Assembly (NCBI GenBank): GCA_017620915.1
Contig: JAFZSK010000115.1
Coordinates: forward strand, 1-46,815
From: Clostridia bacterium
GTDB taxonomy: Bacteria; Bacillota; Clostridia; UBA1212; UBA1255
Direction: 5' to 3'
DNA: 46,815 nucleotides
Below the pieces are notes generated by a model, which was not told the origin of the DNA, made no database searches, and worked only from the letters and a program-made list of their open reading frames with translations. The translations under genes were made by a program, and so were the position numbers. Positions 6,819-15,029 of the stretch are shown here, piece by piece. Within the stretch, counting starts at the first letter, position 1. Each line of letters opens with the position of its first letter.

Positions 6819-8174
6819 ATGAACAGAACAGCACGGAAAAACAAGATGTTGATCAGCCTGATCATTGCGGTGGTGTGCGCGTTGACATTGACCGCCTGCG
6901 GAGGCAAAACAGGCACCGAACCTACTGTAAAGCCCGCCGACCCCACCTCGGACAATACGATCTCCAACTCTACCGCGCTGCCCACCGAAGCGGCCACGGA
7001 AGTTCCGCCGGATGCGCCCACCGAGGCCGCCCCGACAGAAGCTTCAACAGAGACCGTCTCTGCCGCACCTACGGATGTAACGACCGAGGCCCCGTCCGCC
7101 GCACCCACAGAGGCTCCGACGGATGCTGCCGCCACGGCAACCGCTGAAACCGTTACGGAGGTTCCGACGAAAGCCCCCACCGCGACACCTACGCAAGCCC
7201 CGACAAAAGCACCCACCGAAGCACCCACCCAGGCGGGCAATGTTTATCCGATCAATCAGCAGACAGCGGACAACTACACCGTCTCAATCATAGAATTCAA
7301 CGTTCAGACCGAAACCGACACGACTTACCCGCTGGAAGACCGTGCCGACGTGTTCCGCGCGCTTATGGATGAATTGCAGCCCGACGTGGTCGGCATGCAG
7401 GAAGTCGGCCCGAACTGGCGCGAACTGCTGGACAGCACCGTGTTCAATGACTCATACGCAGGCTTCGGCGACGCGCGCGGCGATGACGGCGAAGCGAATC
7501 CGATCTATTACCGCGTTGACAAGTTCGACAAAGTGGCTGGCGATACATTCTGGTTGTCCGAAACTCCCGATGAGTACGGCTCCAAGACCGAAGGCGCGAA
7601 CCTCCCCCGCATCTGCACCTGGATCACGCTGCGCGACAAGTCCACCGGCGTCGAATTCACCGTATTGAACACCCACCTCGACCACAACGGCAACAACGAA
7701 GCCGCCACCGGCCGCTAGATCCGCCTGCAGCAGCTGGGATACATTATCAAGGAAATGCAGGGCATGTTTGATAAACCGCTGTTCTTCACCTGCGACCTGA
7801 ATCAGCGCATTCTGAACAGCAAAGGCAACTTATTCCCCATCCAGAAAGTTATCCGCGGCCAGCAGCCGTATACGGATACGGACGGCACCGAATACAACAT
7901 TAAACTGGGCGACGCGCGGATGGACGCCAAAGAGACCGTGCCGGCAGACCGCATTGCCTGCATGGTCAAATATTTTGACGAATCCTCCGACGCATACGAC
8001 CCCGCCAACGAGCCGGTCGACTTCGTGTTCTACAACCCGGTCTACGCGGAGGCACTCACATACAATACACTGCTGTATTCGCAGGACGACACTTGGATCT
8101 CCGACCATCTGCCGCTGGTGACCACATTCCGGATCATCACTTCGGGCGATACAGAGCTGCCGTTTGTCGGCTGA
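6819..8174 (+). CDS. Lipoprotein endonuclease/exonuclease/phosphatase, with in-frame TAG
   Basis: An exported protein of the endonuclease/exonuclease/phosphatase (EEP) fold; substrate unknown. A lipoprotein signal (MNRTARKNKMLISL...LTAC, Cys at the cleavage site) is followed by a Pro/Thr/Glu/Ala-rich linker of about 110 residues. The catalytic domain has SIIEFNVQ, the metal-binding Glu of VVGMQEVG, LNTHLDHNG, a CDLNQ segment in place of GDFN, and the terminal SDHLPLV. A TAG at 7716-7718 (codon 300) lies between NTHLDH and CDLNQ. The same frame continues without lesion to TGA at 8174, giving about 451 residues. The EEP fold needs both sides, so the gene is either read through or a one-mutation pseudogene; I favour readthrough. 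The ATG at 6819 is preferred over GTG 6804, though neither has a strong ribosome site. Confidence 0.75.
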
Positions 8175-8221
8175 GCACATAACAGCCCGGATCGGTACGG
8201 CCGGGGCGGAAGGAACAGAGC

Positions 8222-10114
8222 GTGGGACAGGAGTTTTTACCAGTCAGCATCGAAGAGATACGCGCGTCAGGAATAGAGACGCCGGATTTCGTGTTCCTTG
8301 CGGGGGACGCGTATGTTGACCACCCCTCCTTCGCCCCCGCGCTGATCGGACGCGTGCTGGAGGCGGAAGGCTACAGCGTAATGCTTGTCCCCCAGCCCGA
8401 GTTCCGTACCGACGACGCGTTTCGCGCGCTGCCGAAGCCCCGGCTGGCGTTTCTGATCTGCGCGGGTAATATGGATACCATGGTGAACCACTACACCGTG
8501 GCGGGGAAGAAGCGTCAATCCGATTTCTACTCCCCCGGCGGCCGCACGGGGCAGCGTCCCGACCGCGCCACCATAGTGTACGGCAAGCAGCTCCGGCGCC
8601 TGTTTCCGGACGTGCCGATCGTTGCCGGCGGCATCGAAGCCAGCCTAAGGCGTTTAGGCCATTACGACTACTGGTCGAACCGCGTGATGCGGTCGATACT
8701 GATCGATTCCTGCGCAGACCTGCTGATATACGGCATGGGCGAGCAGCAGGTGAAGGAGATCGCGGCGGAACTGGCCGCGGGCAGACCGGTGAGCGAGATC
8801 ACGGACGTGCGGGGCACGGTGTACAAATGCCGCGAACTGCCGGAGGGGTTCACGCGCGAAGGAACGGTATTGCCGCCCTTCACCGAAATTGCCGCCGACA
8901 AGCGCACGTACGCGGAAAGCTTCGCCCTCCAGTACCGCAACACCGACCCGTTCCGGGCGCGAATGCTGGCCGAGCCGTACGAAAACTGCTACGTGATCCA
9001 GAACCGCCCCGCGCTGCCGCTGTCGCAGGCGGAGCTCGACGCGGTGTACGAACTGCCCTTCGCCGGCCGCGCGCATCCGATGTACGACAAAGACGGCGGC
9101 ATACCGGCGGCCGCCGAGATCAGCTTCAGCATTACTTCGTGCCGCGGCTGTTTCGGGGCCTGCAGTTTCTGCGCGCTCACCTTCCACCAGGGCCGGATCG
9201 TACAGGCCCGCAGCCACGAATCGATCCTGCGCGAAGCGGAAAAACTTACCAGACGACCGGATTTCAAGGGCTATATCCATGACGTGGGCGGTCCCACGGC
9301 CAATTTCCGCGGGCCGGCGTGCGCGAAACAATTGACCCATGGCGCGTGCCCCGAGCGGCAGTGCCTGTTTCCGGAACCCTGCGTGAGCCTTAAAGCGGAC
9401 CACAGCGACTACCTGGCGCTCCTGCGCAAACTGCGCGTGCTGCCCAGCGTCAAAAAAGTGTTTCTAAGATCGGGCATCCGGTTCGACTACCTGATGGCGG
9501 ATCCGGAGCGGGAGAAGGTGCTGCGGGAATTGACCGCGCACCATATCAGCGGGCAGCTGAAAGTTGCCCCCGAACACATCTCCGACACCGTGCTCTCGGT
9601 GATGGGCAAACCGCCGCACCGCGTATACGAAGCGTTCAGCGAACTGTACAGCCGGATCACGAAAGAGAGCGGCAAAAAACTGTTCACCGTACCGTACCTG
9701 ATGTCCTCGCACCCGGGCTCCGGGCTGAAAGAGGCGGTGGAACTCGCCGAATATCTGCGCGACCACCGTATCCGCCCCGAGCAGGTGCAGGACTTCTACC
9801 CCACGCCGTCCACGATCTCCACGTGTATGTACTACACCGGGCTGGATCCGCGGACAATGAAGAAGGTGTACGTTGCCGCGTCTCCCCGCGAGAAGGCCAT
9901 GCAGCGCGCGCTCATCCAGTACTCGCGGCCGGACAATTACGCGCTGGTCAAAGAAGCGCTCATTGCCGCCGGACGCCGCGACCTCATCGGCAGCGGCAGC
10001 AAATGCCTGATCAAAGGCTACGAAAAACAGACCAAGTCGAACCACGGCCCATCGAACCGCGGCCAATCAGACCGCAGGCCAAACAGACCCTCAAAAAAGG
10101 AGAATCAGCTATGA
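8222..10114 (+). CDS. YgiQ family radical SAM protein
   Basis: 630 residues, matching the YgiQ family of radical SAM enzymes in length and order. The N-terminal domain has the family pattern FVFLAGDAYVDHPSFAPALI and GGIEASLRRLGHYDYWSN; the radical SAM cluster motif CFGACSFC is at about 310-317; the C-terminal domain has PEHISDTVLSVMGKP and VQDFYPTPSTISTCMYYTG. The reaction is not established. GTG start with a GGAAGGA site 7 nt upstream. The C-terminus carries a variable tail rich in Asn, Arg, Pro and Ser. The stop overlaps the next start (ATGA), so it is coupled to the secreted glycosidase-like gene, although the two have no obvious functional link. Confidence 0.9.
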   Translation: MGQEFLPVSIEEIRASGIETPDFVFLAGDAYVDHPSFAPALIGRVLEAEGYSVMLVPQPEFRTDDAFRALPKPRLAFLICAGNMDTMVNHYTVAGKKRQSDFYSPGGRTGQRPDRATIVYGKQLRRLFPDVPIVAGGIEASLRRLGHYDYWSNRVMRSILIDSCADLLIYGMGEQQVKEIAAELAAGRPVSEITDVRGTVYKCRELPEGFTREGTVLPPFTEIAADKRTYAESFALQYRNTDPFRARMLAEPYENCYVIQNRPALPLSQAELDAVYELPFAGRAHPMYDKDGGIPAAAEISFSITSCRGCFGACSFCALTFHQGRIVQARSHESILREAEKLTRRPDFKGYIHDVGGPTANFRGPACAKQLTHGACPERQCLFPEPCVSLKADHSDYLALLRKLRVLPSVKKVFLRSGIRFDYLMADPEREKVLRELTAHHISGQLKVAPEHISDTVLSVMGKPPHRVYEAFSELYSRITKESGKKLFTVPYLMSSHPGSGLKEAVELAEYLRDHRIRPEQVQDFYPTPSTISTCMYYTGLDPRTMKKVYVAASPREKAMQRALIQYSRPDNYALVKEALIAAGRRDLIGSGSKCLIKGYEKQTKSNHGPSNRGQSDRRPNRPSKKENQL

Positions 10115-12657
10115 ACAAAAAAGTATTGCTTATGCTGCTGCCGGTAGTGCTCATCGTTGCCGCCGTGTTCACCGTAAAGGACGCGTCGGTATTTGCCGCA
10201 TACACCTTCAAAGCGTACGACGTGCGCGAAGAACACGAGCCCCTGCGCGTCGAAAACGACGACTCCGTTGTTGGCCAGCGCGTGCATGTAAACGGTGAGA
10301 TCATCGGTTTCGGCTTCAATATGCCCACCTGGAACACCAACGACTCCACCGCTACACTGGGCGTGTACAAGTGGGACACAGACTTTGACACCACGCTGGA
10401 GCACGAACCGCTGTTTACGAAAAACTTCACCTGCCGCGACAACGCGTACAATCAGGTGCGCTTCAAGGACGATCCCCAGCCCGCGGGCGAATACTTCTTC
10501 GCGATCTACAACACTTCGGGCCCGGTGGGCTGCTACTACATCGCCGACAACAGCGTCTCGAAGGGTTTCTGCTACAACAACGGACTGGAGCAGGAGTGGG
10601 ATCTGGAATTGACGATCATCTTCAACCAGAAAGAAAAAGAGCCGGTGCTGGAGTGCAAGAGCGCGGACGTTTACTACAAAGCCGTGAATCCGCCCAAAGA
10701 ATATGTGATCCCGGCGGACAGCCTGATCTATACGCATGAAGTGATGCCGGACACCTGGGTGTTCACCGACGGTCTAGGCCGCACGTCGCTCACCTACAAG
10801 GACGTGGGCGGTCCGCGCGAGGACAAGACGCTGGCGCTGTTCTACTGGACCTGGCACAACTCCCAGCGGCTGGCGTTGAAGCCCTTCAACAACACGCTGT
10901 TTATGGAAGAGCATCCCGAGGTGAAATACGACTACTACAGCCCGCTCTGGCCCACGAGCAACGCCGGTCACTTCTGGAACGAATCCGTATACGGCTACTA
11001 CATCTCCACCGACGAGTGGGTGCTGCGGAAGCACGCGGAGCTGCTGGCGGACGCGGGTGTTGACGTCGTGTTCACGGACAACACCAACGGCACCGAAACG
11101 TGGCGCGAATGCTACCAGAAAGTATTGTCCACCTGGTCGCAGGCAATGCAGGACGGCGTCAGAACTCCGAAACTCTCCTTCATGCTCCCCTTCAGCGCCA
11201 GCGACAACGCACGCGCTCAGCTTCAGATGCTGTTCACCGACGTGTACAAGCCCCAGCTGCATCAGGAACTCTGGTTCTACTGGGAAGGCAAACCGATGCT
11301 GATGGCCTGGCCGGGCAAGCTCCGCGACACGGAAGCCCTGGACCGCAACATCAAGACCTACTTCACGTTCCGCAACAATGAACCCAGCTACCTGGACACG
11401 GATTCGCAGAACAAGCTGGGCCACTGGGGCTGGTTGTCCATGTACCCGCAGGCGTATTACTACGCCAACGCCGAGGACAAAGCGAAGGGCATCATCGAGC
11501 AGGTGACTGTAGGCGTTGCCCAGAACCACAACTATAAGACGCATACATTGTCCGCAATGAACGGCCCGTACAACGCCGGCCGCTCCTACACGCTGGACGA
11601 GTCCCACCTGGGCGAGCCTAACAGCAAACTGTACGGCTACAACCTGGCCGAGCAGTTCGAATACGCGCTCTCGCTGGATCCGAAAGTAATATTTGTGACG
11701 GGCTGGAACGAGTTGACCGTGGGCCGCTACGAAGAGTGGGGCGGCGTGAAGAACGCGTTCCCGGATCAGTTTGACGACGAAAACTCCCGCGACATCGAGC
11801 CTTCCCGCGGCGATCTCCGGGACAATTACTACTACCAGCTGGTGAACTATGTCCGCCGCTACAAAGGCGTCCGCCCGATCCCCACGCCCAGCGACCCGGT
11901 CAGCATCGACCTGAACGGCGGCAGCGCGCAGTGGCAGAGCGTCGAACCGTACTTCGCGGCGTACATCGGCAACACCGGCGACCGCGACGCGCTGGGCTAC
12001 GGCCGCACGGAATATAAAGAGTTCTCCGGCCGCAACGACATCATCGGCGCGCAGGTGGCGCGGGACAACGACTTCTTCTACTTCCGCGTGGAATGCCGGG
12101 ACGATATTACCCCGTACACGGACAAGCTCTGGATGAACCTGTACATCGACTCCGACCAGAACAACCAGGGCTGGGAGTCTTTCGACTACATCCTGAACAA
12201 GACCGCCGCCTCCGACAAGACCGCGGTGCTGGAGCGCTTCACCGGTAACGGATACGACAGCGAGAAAGTCGCCGACTGCGAATACGTACTGGACGGCCAT
12301 TATCTCACCGTCAAGGTGCGGAAATCCGACCTGGGCGTTTCGGGCGACAAATACACTGTGAACTTCGCGTGGACGGACAACGTACACGACCTCGACGACA
12401 CCGGTGAAAACGGCGTCTACTCCCGCTTCAATGGCGAGATCCTGGAGTTTTACGTGTCCGGCGATGTTGCCCCCGGCGGCCGCTTCAAGTACTCGTACGT
12501 GGTGGGCGAAGATCCGGTCATTCCGGGCGGCAACGGTTCTAATAAAGATAACAGCAGCAAAGCCCTCACCGCGCTCTACATCGCGCTGCCTGTGGTGGCG
12601 GCGGTGCTGGCCGTGGTGGCCGCGGTCGTGGTGATCAAGCGGCGGAAAGCGGAATAA
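10111..12657 (+). CDS. Large secreted glycosidase-like protein, 848 aa
   Basis: The start ATG overlaps the previous stop and follows AAAAGGAG. Residues 1-30 form a signal peptide. An N-terminal beta domain (about 30-170) is followed by a roughly 350-residue region with LALFYWTWHNS, HAELLADAGVDVVFTDNTNG, KPMLMAWPGKLRD and VIFVTGWNELTVGRYEEWGG. This resembles (beta/alpha)8 glycosidases of the GH71/GH99-like group, but I cannot assign a family. A C-terminal domain (about 590-790) with FFYFRVECRDDITPY and WMNLYIDSDQNNQGWESFDY looks like a CBM9/DOMON-type carbohydrate-binding domain. The protein ends with one membrane helix and KRRKAE, suggesting display on the cell surface. A strong terminator follows. 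Specificity is unknown. Confidence 0.75.
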   Translation: MNKKVLLMLLPVVLIVAAVFTVKDASVFAAYTFKAYDVREEHEPLRVENDDSVVGQRVHVNGEIIGFGFNMPTWNTNDSTATLGVYKWDTDFDTTLEHEPLFTKNFTCRDNAYNQVRFKDDPQPAGEYFFAIYNTSGPVGCYYIADNSVSKGFCYNNGLEQEWDLELTIIFNQKEKEPVLECKSADVYYKAVNPPKEYVIPADSLIYTHEVMPDTWVFTDGLGRTSLTYKDVGGPREDKTLALFYWTWHNSQRLALKPFNNTLFMEEHPEVKYDYYSPLWPTSNAGHFWNESVYGYYISTDEWVLRKHAELLADAGVDVVFTDNTNGTETWRECYQKVLSTWSQAMQDGVRTPKLSFMLPFSASDNARAQLQMLFTDVYKPQLHQELWFYWEGKPMLMAWPGKLRDTEALDRNIKTYFTFRNNEPSYLDTDSQNKLGHWGWLSMYPQAYYYANAEDKAKGIIEQVTVGVAQNHNYKTHTLSAMNGPYNAGRSYTLDESHLGEPNSKLYGYNLAEQFEYALSLDPKVIFVTGWNELTVGRYEEWGGVKNAFPDQFDDENSRDIEPSRGDLRDNYYYQLVNYVRRYKGVRPIPTPSDPVSIDLNGGSAQWQSVEPYFAAYIGNTGDRDALGYGRTEYKEFSGRNDIIGAQVARDNDFFYFRVECRDDITPYTDKLWMNLYIDSDQNNQGWESFDYILNKTAASDKTAVLERFTGNGYDSEKVADCEYVLDGHYLTVKVRKSDLGVSGDKYTVNFAWTDNVHDLDDTGENGVYSRFNGEILEFYVSGDVAPGGRFKYSYVVGEDPVIPGGNGSNKDNSSKALTALYIALPVVAAVLAVVAAVVVIKRRKAE

Positions 12658-12683
12658 GAATTAAACAATGTTTTTAATCTTCT

Positions 12684-12724
12684 CGGTCTGCGCTTCGAAA
12701 TGGAGTGCAGACCGTTGTTATATT
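12684..12724 (+). terminator. Intrinsic terminator after the glycosidase-like gene
   Basis: CGGTCTGC at 12684-12691 pairs with GCAGACCG at 12707-12714; inner pairs extend the stem to about 13 bp with a short GAAAT loop. A T-rich tract follows. It lies 26 nt after the stop. Confidence 0.75.
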
Positions 12725-12748
12725 GCCGACCAGGTTGCAAATTGTCAC

Positions 12749-12778
12749 TTGAACTGGCGCCGCGGCGGAGAGTAAAAT
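12749..12778 (+). promoter_or_regulatory. Possible promoter of the XRE-sigma4 gene
   Basis: TTGAAC at 12749-12754 and TAAAAT at 12773-12778 with 18-nt spacing, 46 nt before the start. Weaker than the other promoters in the window. Confidence 0.4.
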
Positions 12779-12824
12779 CTAGTCGACACCATATGACCTG
12801 GCCGGAGAGAAGGAAAAACACGTA

Positions 12825-13283
12825 ATGGACATTGGGGGCAGGATCGCCGAATTGCGAAAAGAAAACGGGTTGACGCAGCAGGAACTGGCCGATAAGCTGT
12901 TCGTGTCCAGGTCGCTCATATGCAAGTGGGAAAGCGGCAAAAGGCAGCCGGACTACCGGAGCGTGGAGCAGATCGCCGGGGTGCTGGGTATTGACCCCGG
13001 GCGGATAGTGTCGACCGAAGAACTGCTGCTGGAAGAATTGTCCGATTGCGTGGCGGCCGGGAGCAGAACGGAGGACAAAGCGGCGTTGACTGCCGGCATG
13101 AACGAGTTTTTGTATTCGCTGCCCGCGGCGGCCTGCGACATTTTCGTGCAGCGCTACCGCCTGCGCCGGACGCCCGGAGAGATCGGCGAAATGTACGGGC
13201 TCGCGGAAAACCATGTGCGCACGATATTGTCCCGCACGCGCAAAAAACTAAAAAAGTACCTCGGAGGGATGGCAAATGGATAA
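12825..13283 (+). CDS. XRE HTH fused to a sigma-70 region 4-like domain
   Basis: 152 residues with two DNA-binding modules. Residues about 4-60 are an XRE/Cro-type helix-turn-helix (IAELRKENGLTQQELADKLF, then SRSLICKWESGKRQPD). Residues about 98-146 (LPAAACDIFVQRY, EIGEMYGLAENHVRTILSRT, RKKLKKYL) match the region 4 helix-turn-helix of ECF-type sigma factors. There is no region 2, so it cannot be an ordinary sigma factor. It probably binds DNA and may contact RNA polymerase. Its stop overlaps the next start by 8 bp, coupling it to a membrane protein laid out like an anti-sigma factor. GGAGAGAAGG lies about 12 nt upstream of the start. Confidence 0.8.
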   Translation: MDIGGRIAELRKENGLTQQELADKLFVSRSLICKWESGKRQPDYRSVEQIAGVLGIDPGRIVSTEELLLEELSDCVAAGSRTEDKAALTAGMNEFLYSLPAAACDIFVQRYRLRRTPGEIGEMYGLAENHVRTILSRTRKKLKKYLGGMANG

Positions 13284-14253
13284 CAGAGCGCTTTTGGATG
13301 CTATAGAGGGCATTGACGACGCGCTGGTCCGGCGCGCCGAGGCAGACCGCACCGGAACCGGGCTGAAACGCGTGAAACGAACGGGCGTGCTGTGGAGGGC
13401 AATTCCGGTACTCTCGGCGGTACTGCTGCTGGCGGCGGGAATCGCGGCCGGCGTGATCATTGCGCAAAAAACGAAACAGCACGCACAGCCGGGAAGCTCG
13501 GGCAACAACGCACAGCCGGGAAGCTCGGGCAACAACGCCCCGATCGGCAGCAACAGTACTGCCGAACCATCAGGCGAGCCTGTTGTTTCGGAAGATATCC
13601 TGCTGTCGCTGGACAGTTTCCTGACCGGCGAAGGATTAAATGCAAATATGAACTCTCTGGAGCGTTTTAAAGAAATAATCTCCCGCTACCGCGTCAATGG
13701 AATCGGTGTTCTTGATCTTTCAGATAATGATACTGCTCATTTTATTTACGACTATTCCGGTTCATTCAGCGTTACTTTCCTGCGCGTTTTTACGGCTACG
13801 TACGATCAATATTCAGGAAATCGGCCTTCTCTTGCATCGGGCATCATAGCATACGCTCCGGTCGAAGGCCTGATACTTCCGTTCGGGATAGAATTCGGTG
13901 ATGAGCTTATTGATGTATTGCGAATTCTAGGTGTTAACTCCGACGATCTGTCAAACTGGCTGAAACAGCCCTCCGTCACGCTTTCGCTGGCTGAAACGAA
14001 GACCATGTCCCTGAAACTGAATTATTTTAACAGTTCCGATAACTGTGAGTATTCACTGGATTTTGAGGCAATATTCGAACCTGACCCGCCATATAATGAA
14101 GCGAATCATACTCTAAGTCTGGTATTCAGCAGACTGCCGACTAATGATTCCACGTGGAACGGCACGGTATTGACCGGCGTAAGAATGTGGCAATGGGAAT
14201 ATATCAACTCTCCGGACAGCACGGCTCCCGGGTCTGATCCGTCTCAGCCCTGA
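13276..14253 (+). CDS. Single-pass membrane protein with extracytoplasmic domain, partner of the XRE-sigma4 regulator
   Basis: 325 residues. A short cytoplasmic N-terminus (MDNRALLDAIEGIDDALVRR...) is followed by one membrane helix (about 38-62, AIPVLSAVLLLAAGIAAGVII). After it come a Gly/Ser/Asn linker with a 9-residue tandem duplication and an extracytoplasmic domain of about 230 residues that I do not recognise. The layout (cytosolic segment, one helix, external domain, overlap with a regulator) is that of an anti-sigma or signal-sensing partner, but no ZAS zinc motif is visible, so this is inference. The external domain's DNA (about 13.6-14.2 kb) looks richer in A/T than its neighbours, perhaps reflecting a different history. 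It overlaps the convergent YwaF-like gene by 10 bp. Confidence 0.7.
   Translation: MDNRALLDAIEGIDDALVRRAEADRTGTGLKRVKRTGVLWRAIPVLSAVLLLAAGIAAGVIIAQKTKQHAQPGSSGNNAQPGSSGNNAPIGSNSTAEPSGEPVVSEDILLSLDSFLTGEGLNANMNSLERFKEIISRYRVNGIGVLDLSDNDTAHFIYDYSGSFSVTFLRVFTATYDQYSGNRPSLASGIIAYAPVEGLILPFGIEFGDELIDVLRILGVNSDDLSNWLKQPSVTLSLAETKTMSLKLNYFNSSDNCEYSLDFEAIFEPDPPYNEANHTLSLVFSRLPTNDSTWNGTVLTGVRMWQWEYINSPDSTAPGSDPSQP
13481..13534 (+). repeat. 27-bp perfect tandem duplication in a linker
   Basis: Two identical 27-bp units (13481-13507, 13508-13534) encode the linker repeat AQPGSSGNN. The perfect identity suggests a recent slippage duplication that may vary between strains. Confidence 0.85.
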
Positions 14254-15029
14254 CCGCGCTTCCTCGTCCGCAGCTTCGATATGCCGAAAAACGCCAGGTA
14301 GAACACCGTGATGTACACCAGGAACAGGCCTACCACGATCATCGGGTAGAGGATGCGGTTTCCGTTGACCAGATTGTAGAAAATGTCGTACGGCGTGCCG
14401 TCGCCGCGCATCAGGAACATGTAGTTGTACGGGATCAGCACGTCGGCAATATACGCCAGCACGCAGAACACGGTCAATATCAGGAACGATATCCCGATGT
14501 TGCGCTTTTTCATATTGACCATGCCCGCCACCGCGATGTACAGCGCCGCGAAGCCGGAGATGGCGTGGGTGATGCCGGAGATCACGTTGTCAAAGGACAG
14601 CACCGGATAGCAGCCGTAGTTCTGGCCCGCGCCGTACGTGCCCATGAACGCGATCAGCAGCCCGAAAATAAACACGAAATCCAGCGACGCCTCTTTCATG
14701 CGGCCTTTGCAGAACGCGGCCATCGGTATCGCAAAGAGCGGAATGCTGCAGAGGAACAACGGCAGTTCAAGCAGCAGGTTGCCGCCGCGCAGTCCGATGA
14801 TCAGGAGCTTGAACAGCTCAAAGCCGTCGATCATGATCGCGGCAACGATCAGCACTTTGTTCTTTGTTTTCTCGTCCCGGTGCTTGTTCCGGAGCCCCAG
14901 CCACACGGCCAGTCCGATCATGATCAGCATCAGCGACGACACGAACACGAGGTGCTGCCAGGAGAACCAGCCCTCCGCCGGGCGTTTATATCCGCCGAAA
15001 CCGAAAAACTCTCTTAACGCTTCGATCAT
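14244..15029 (-). CDS. YwaF-like integral membrane protein
   Basis: 261 residues with about seven hydrophobic helices, resembling the YwaF/TIGR02206 family of uncharacterised membrane proteins. Typical features are the aromatic N-terminus, WFSWQHLVFVSSL, the YGAGQNYGCYP loop and a late ILYPMIVVGLFLVYI helix. The start overlaps the hemZ stop (ATGA), making it the last gene of the minus-strand group. It converges on, and overlaps by 10 bp, the membrane partner of the XRE-sigma4 gene. Role unknown. Confidence 0.75.
   Translation of the reverse strand: MIEALREFFGFGGYKRPAEGWFSWQHLVFVSSLMLIMIGLAVWLGLRNKHRDEKTKNKVLIVAAIMIDGFELFKLLIIGLRGGNLLLELPLFLCSIPLFAIPMAAFCKGRMKEASLDFVFIFGLLIAFMGTYGAGQNYGCYPVLSFDNVISGITHAISGFAALYIAVAGMVNMKKRNIGISFLILTVFCVLAYIADVLIPYNYMFLMRGDGTPYDIFYNLVNGNRILYPMIVVGLFLVYITVFYLAFFGISKLRTRKRGQG

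Noticed and set aside
12749-12790. ECF-type promoter autoregulated by the XRE-sigma4 protein
   Set aside because: A TGAAC-like -35 is present, but no CGTC-type -10 occurs at the right distance; an ordinary promoter fits as well.
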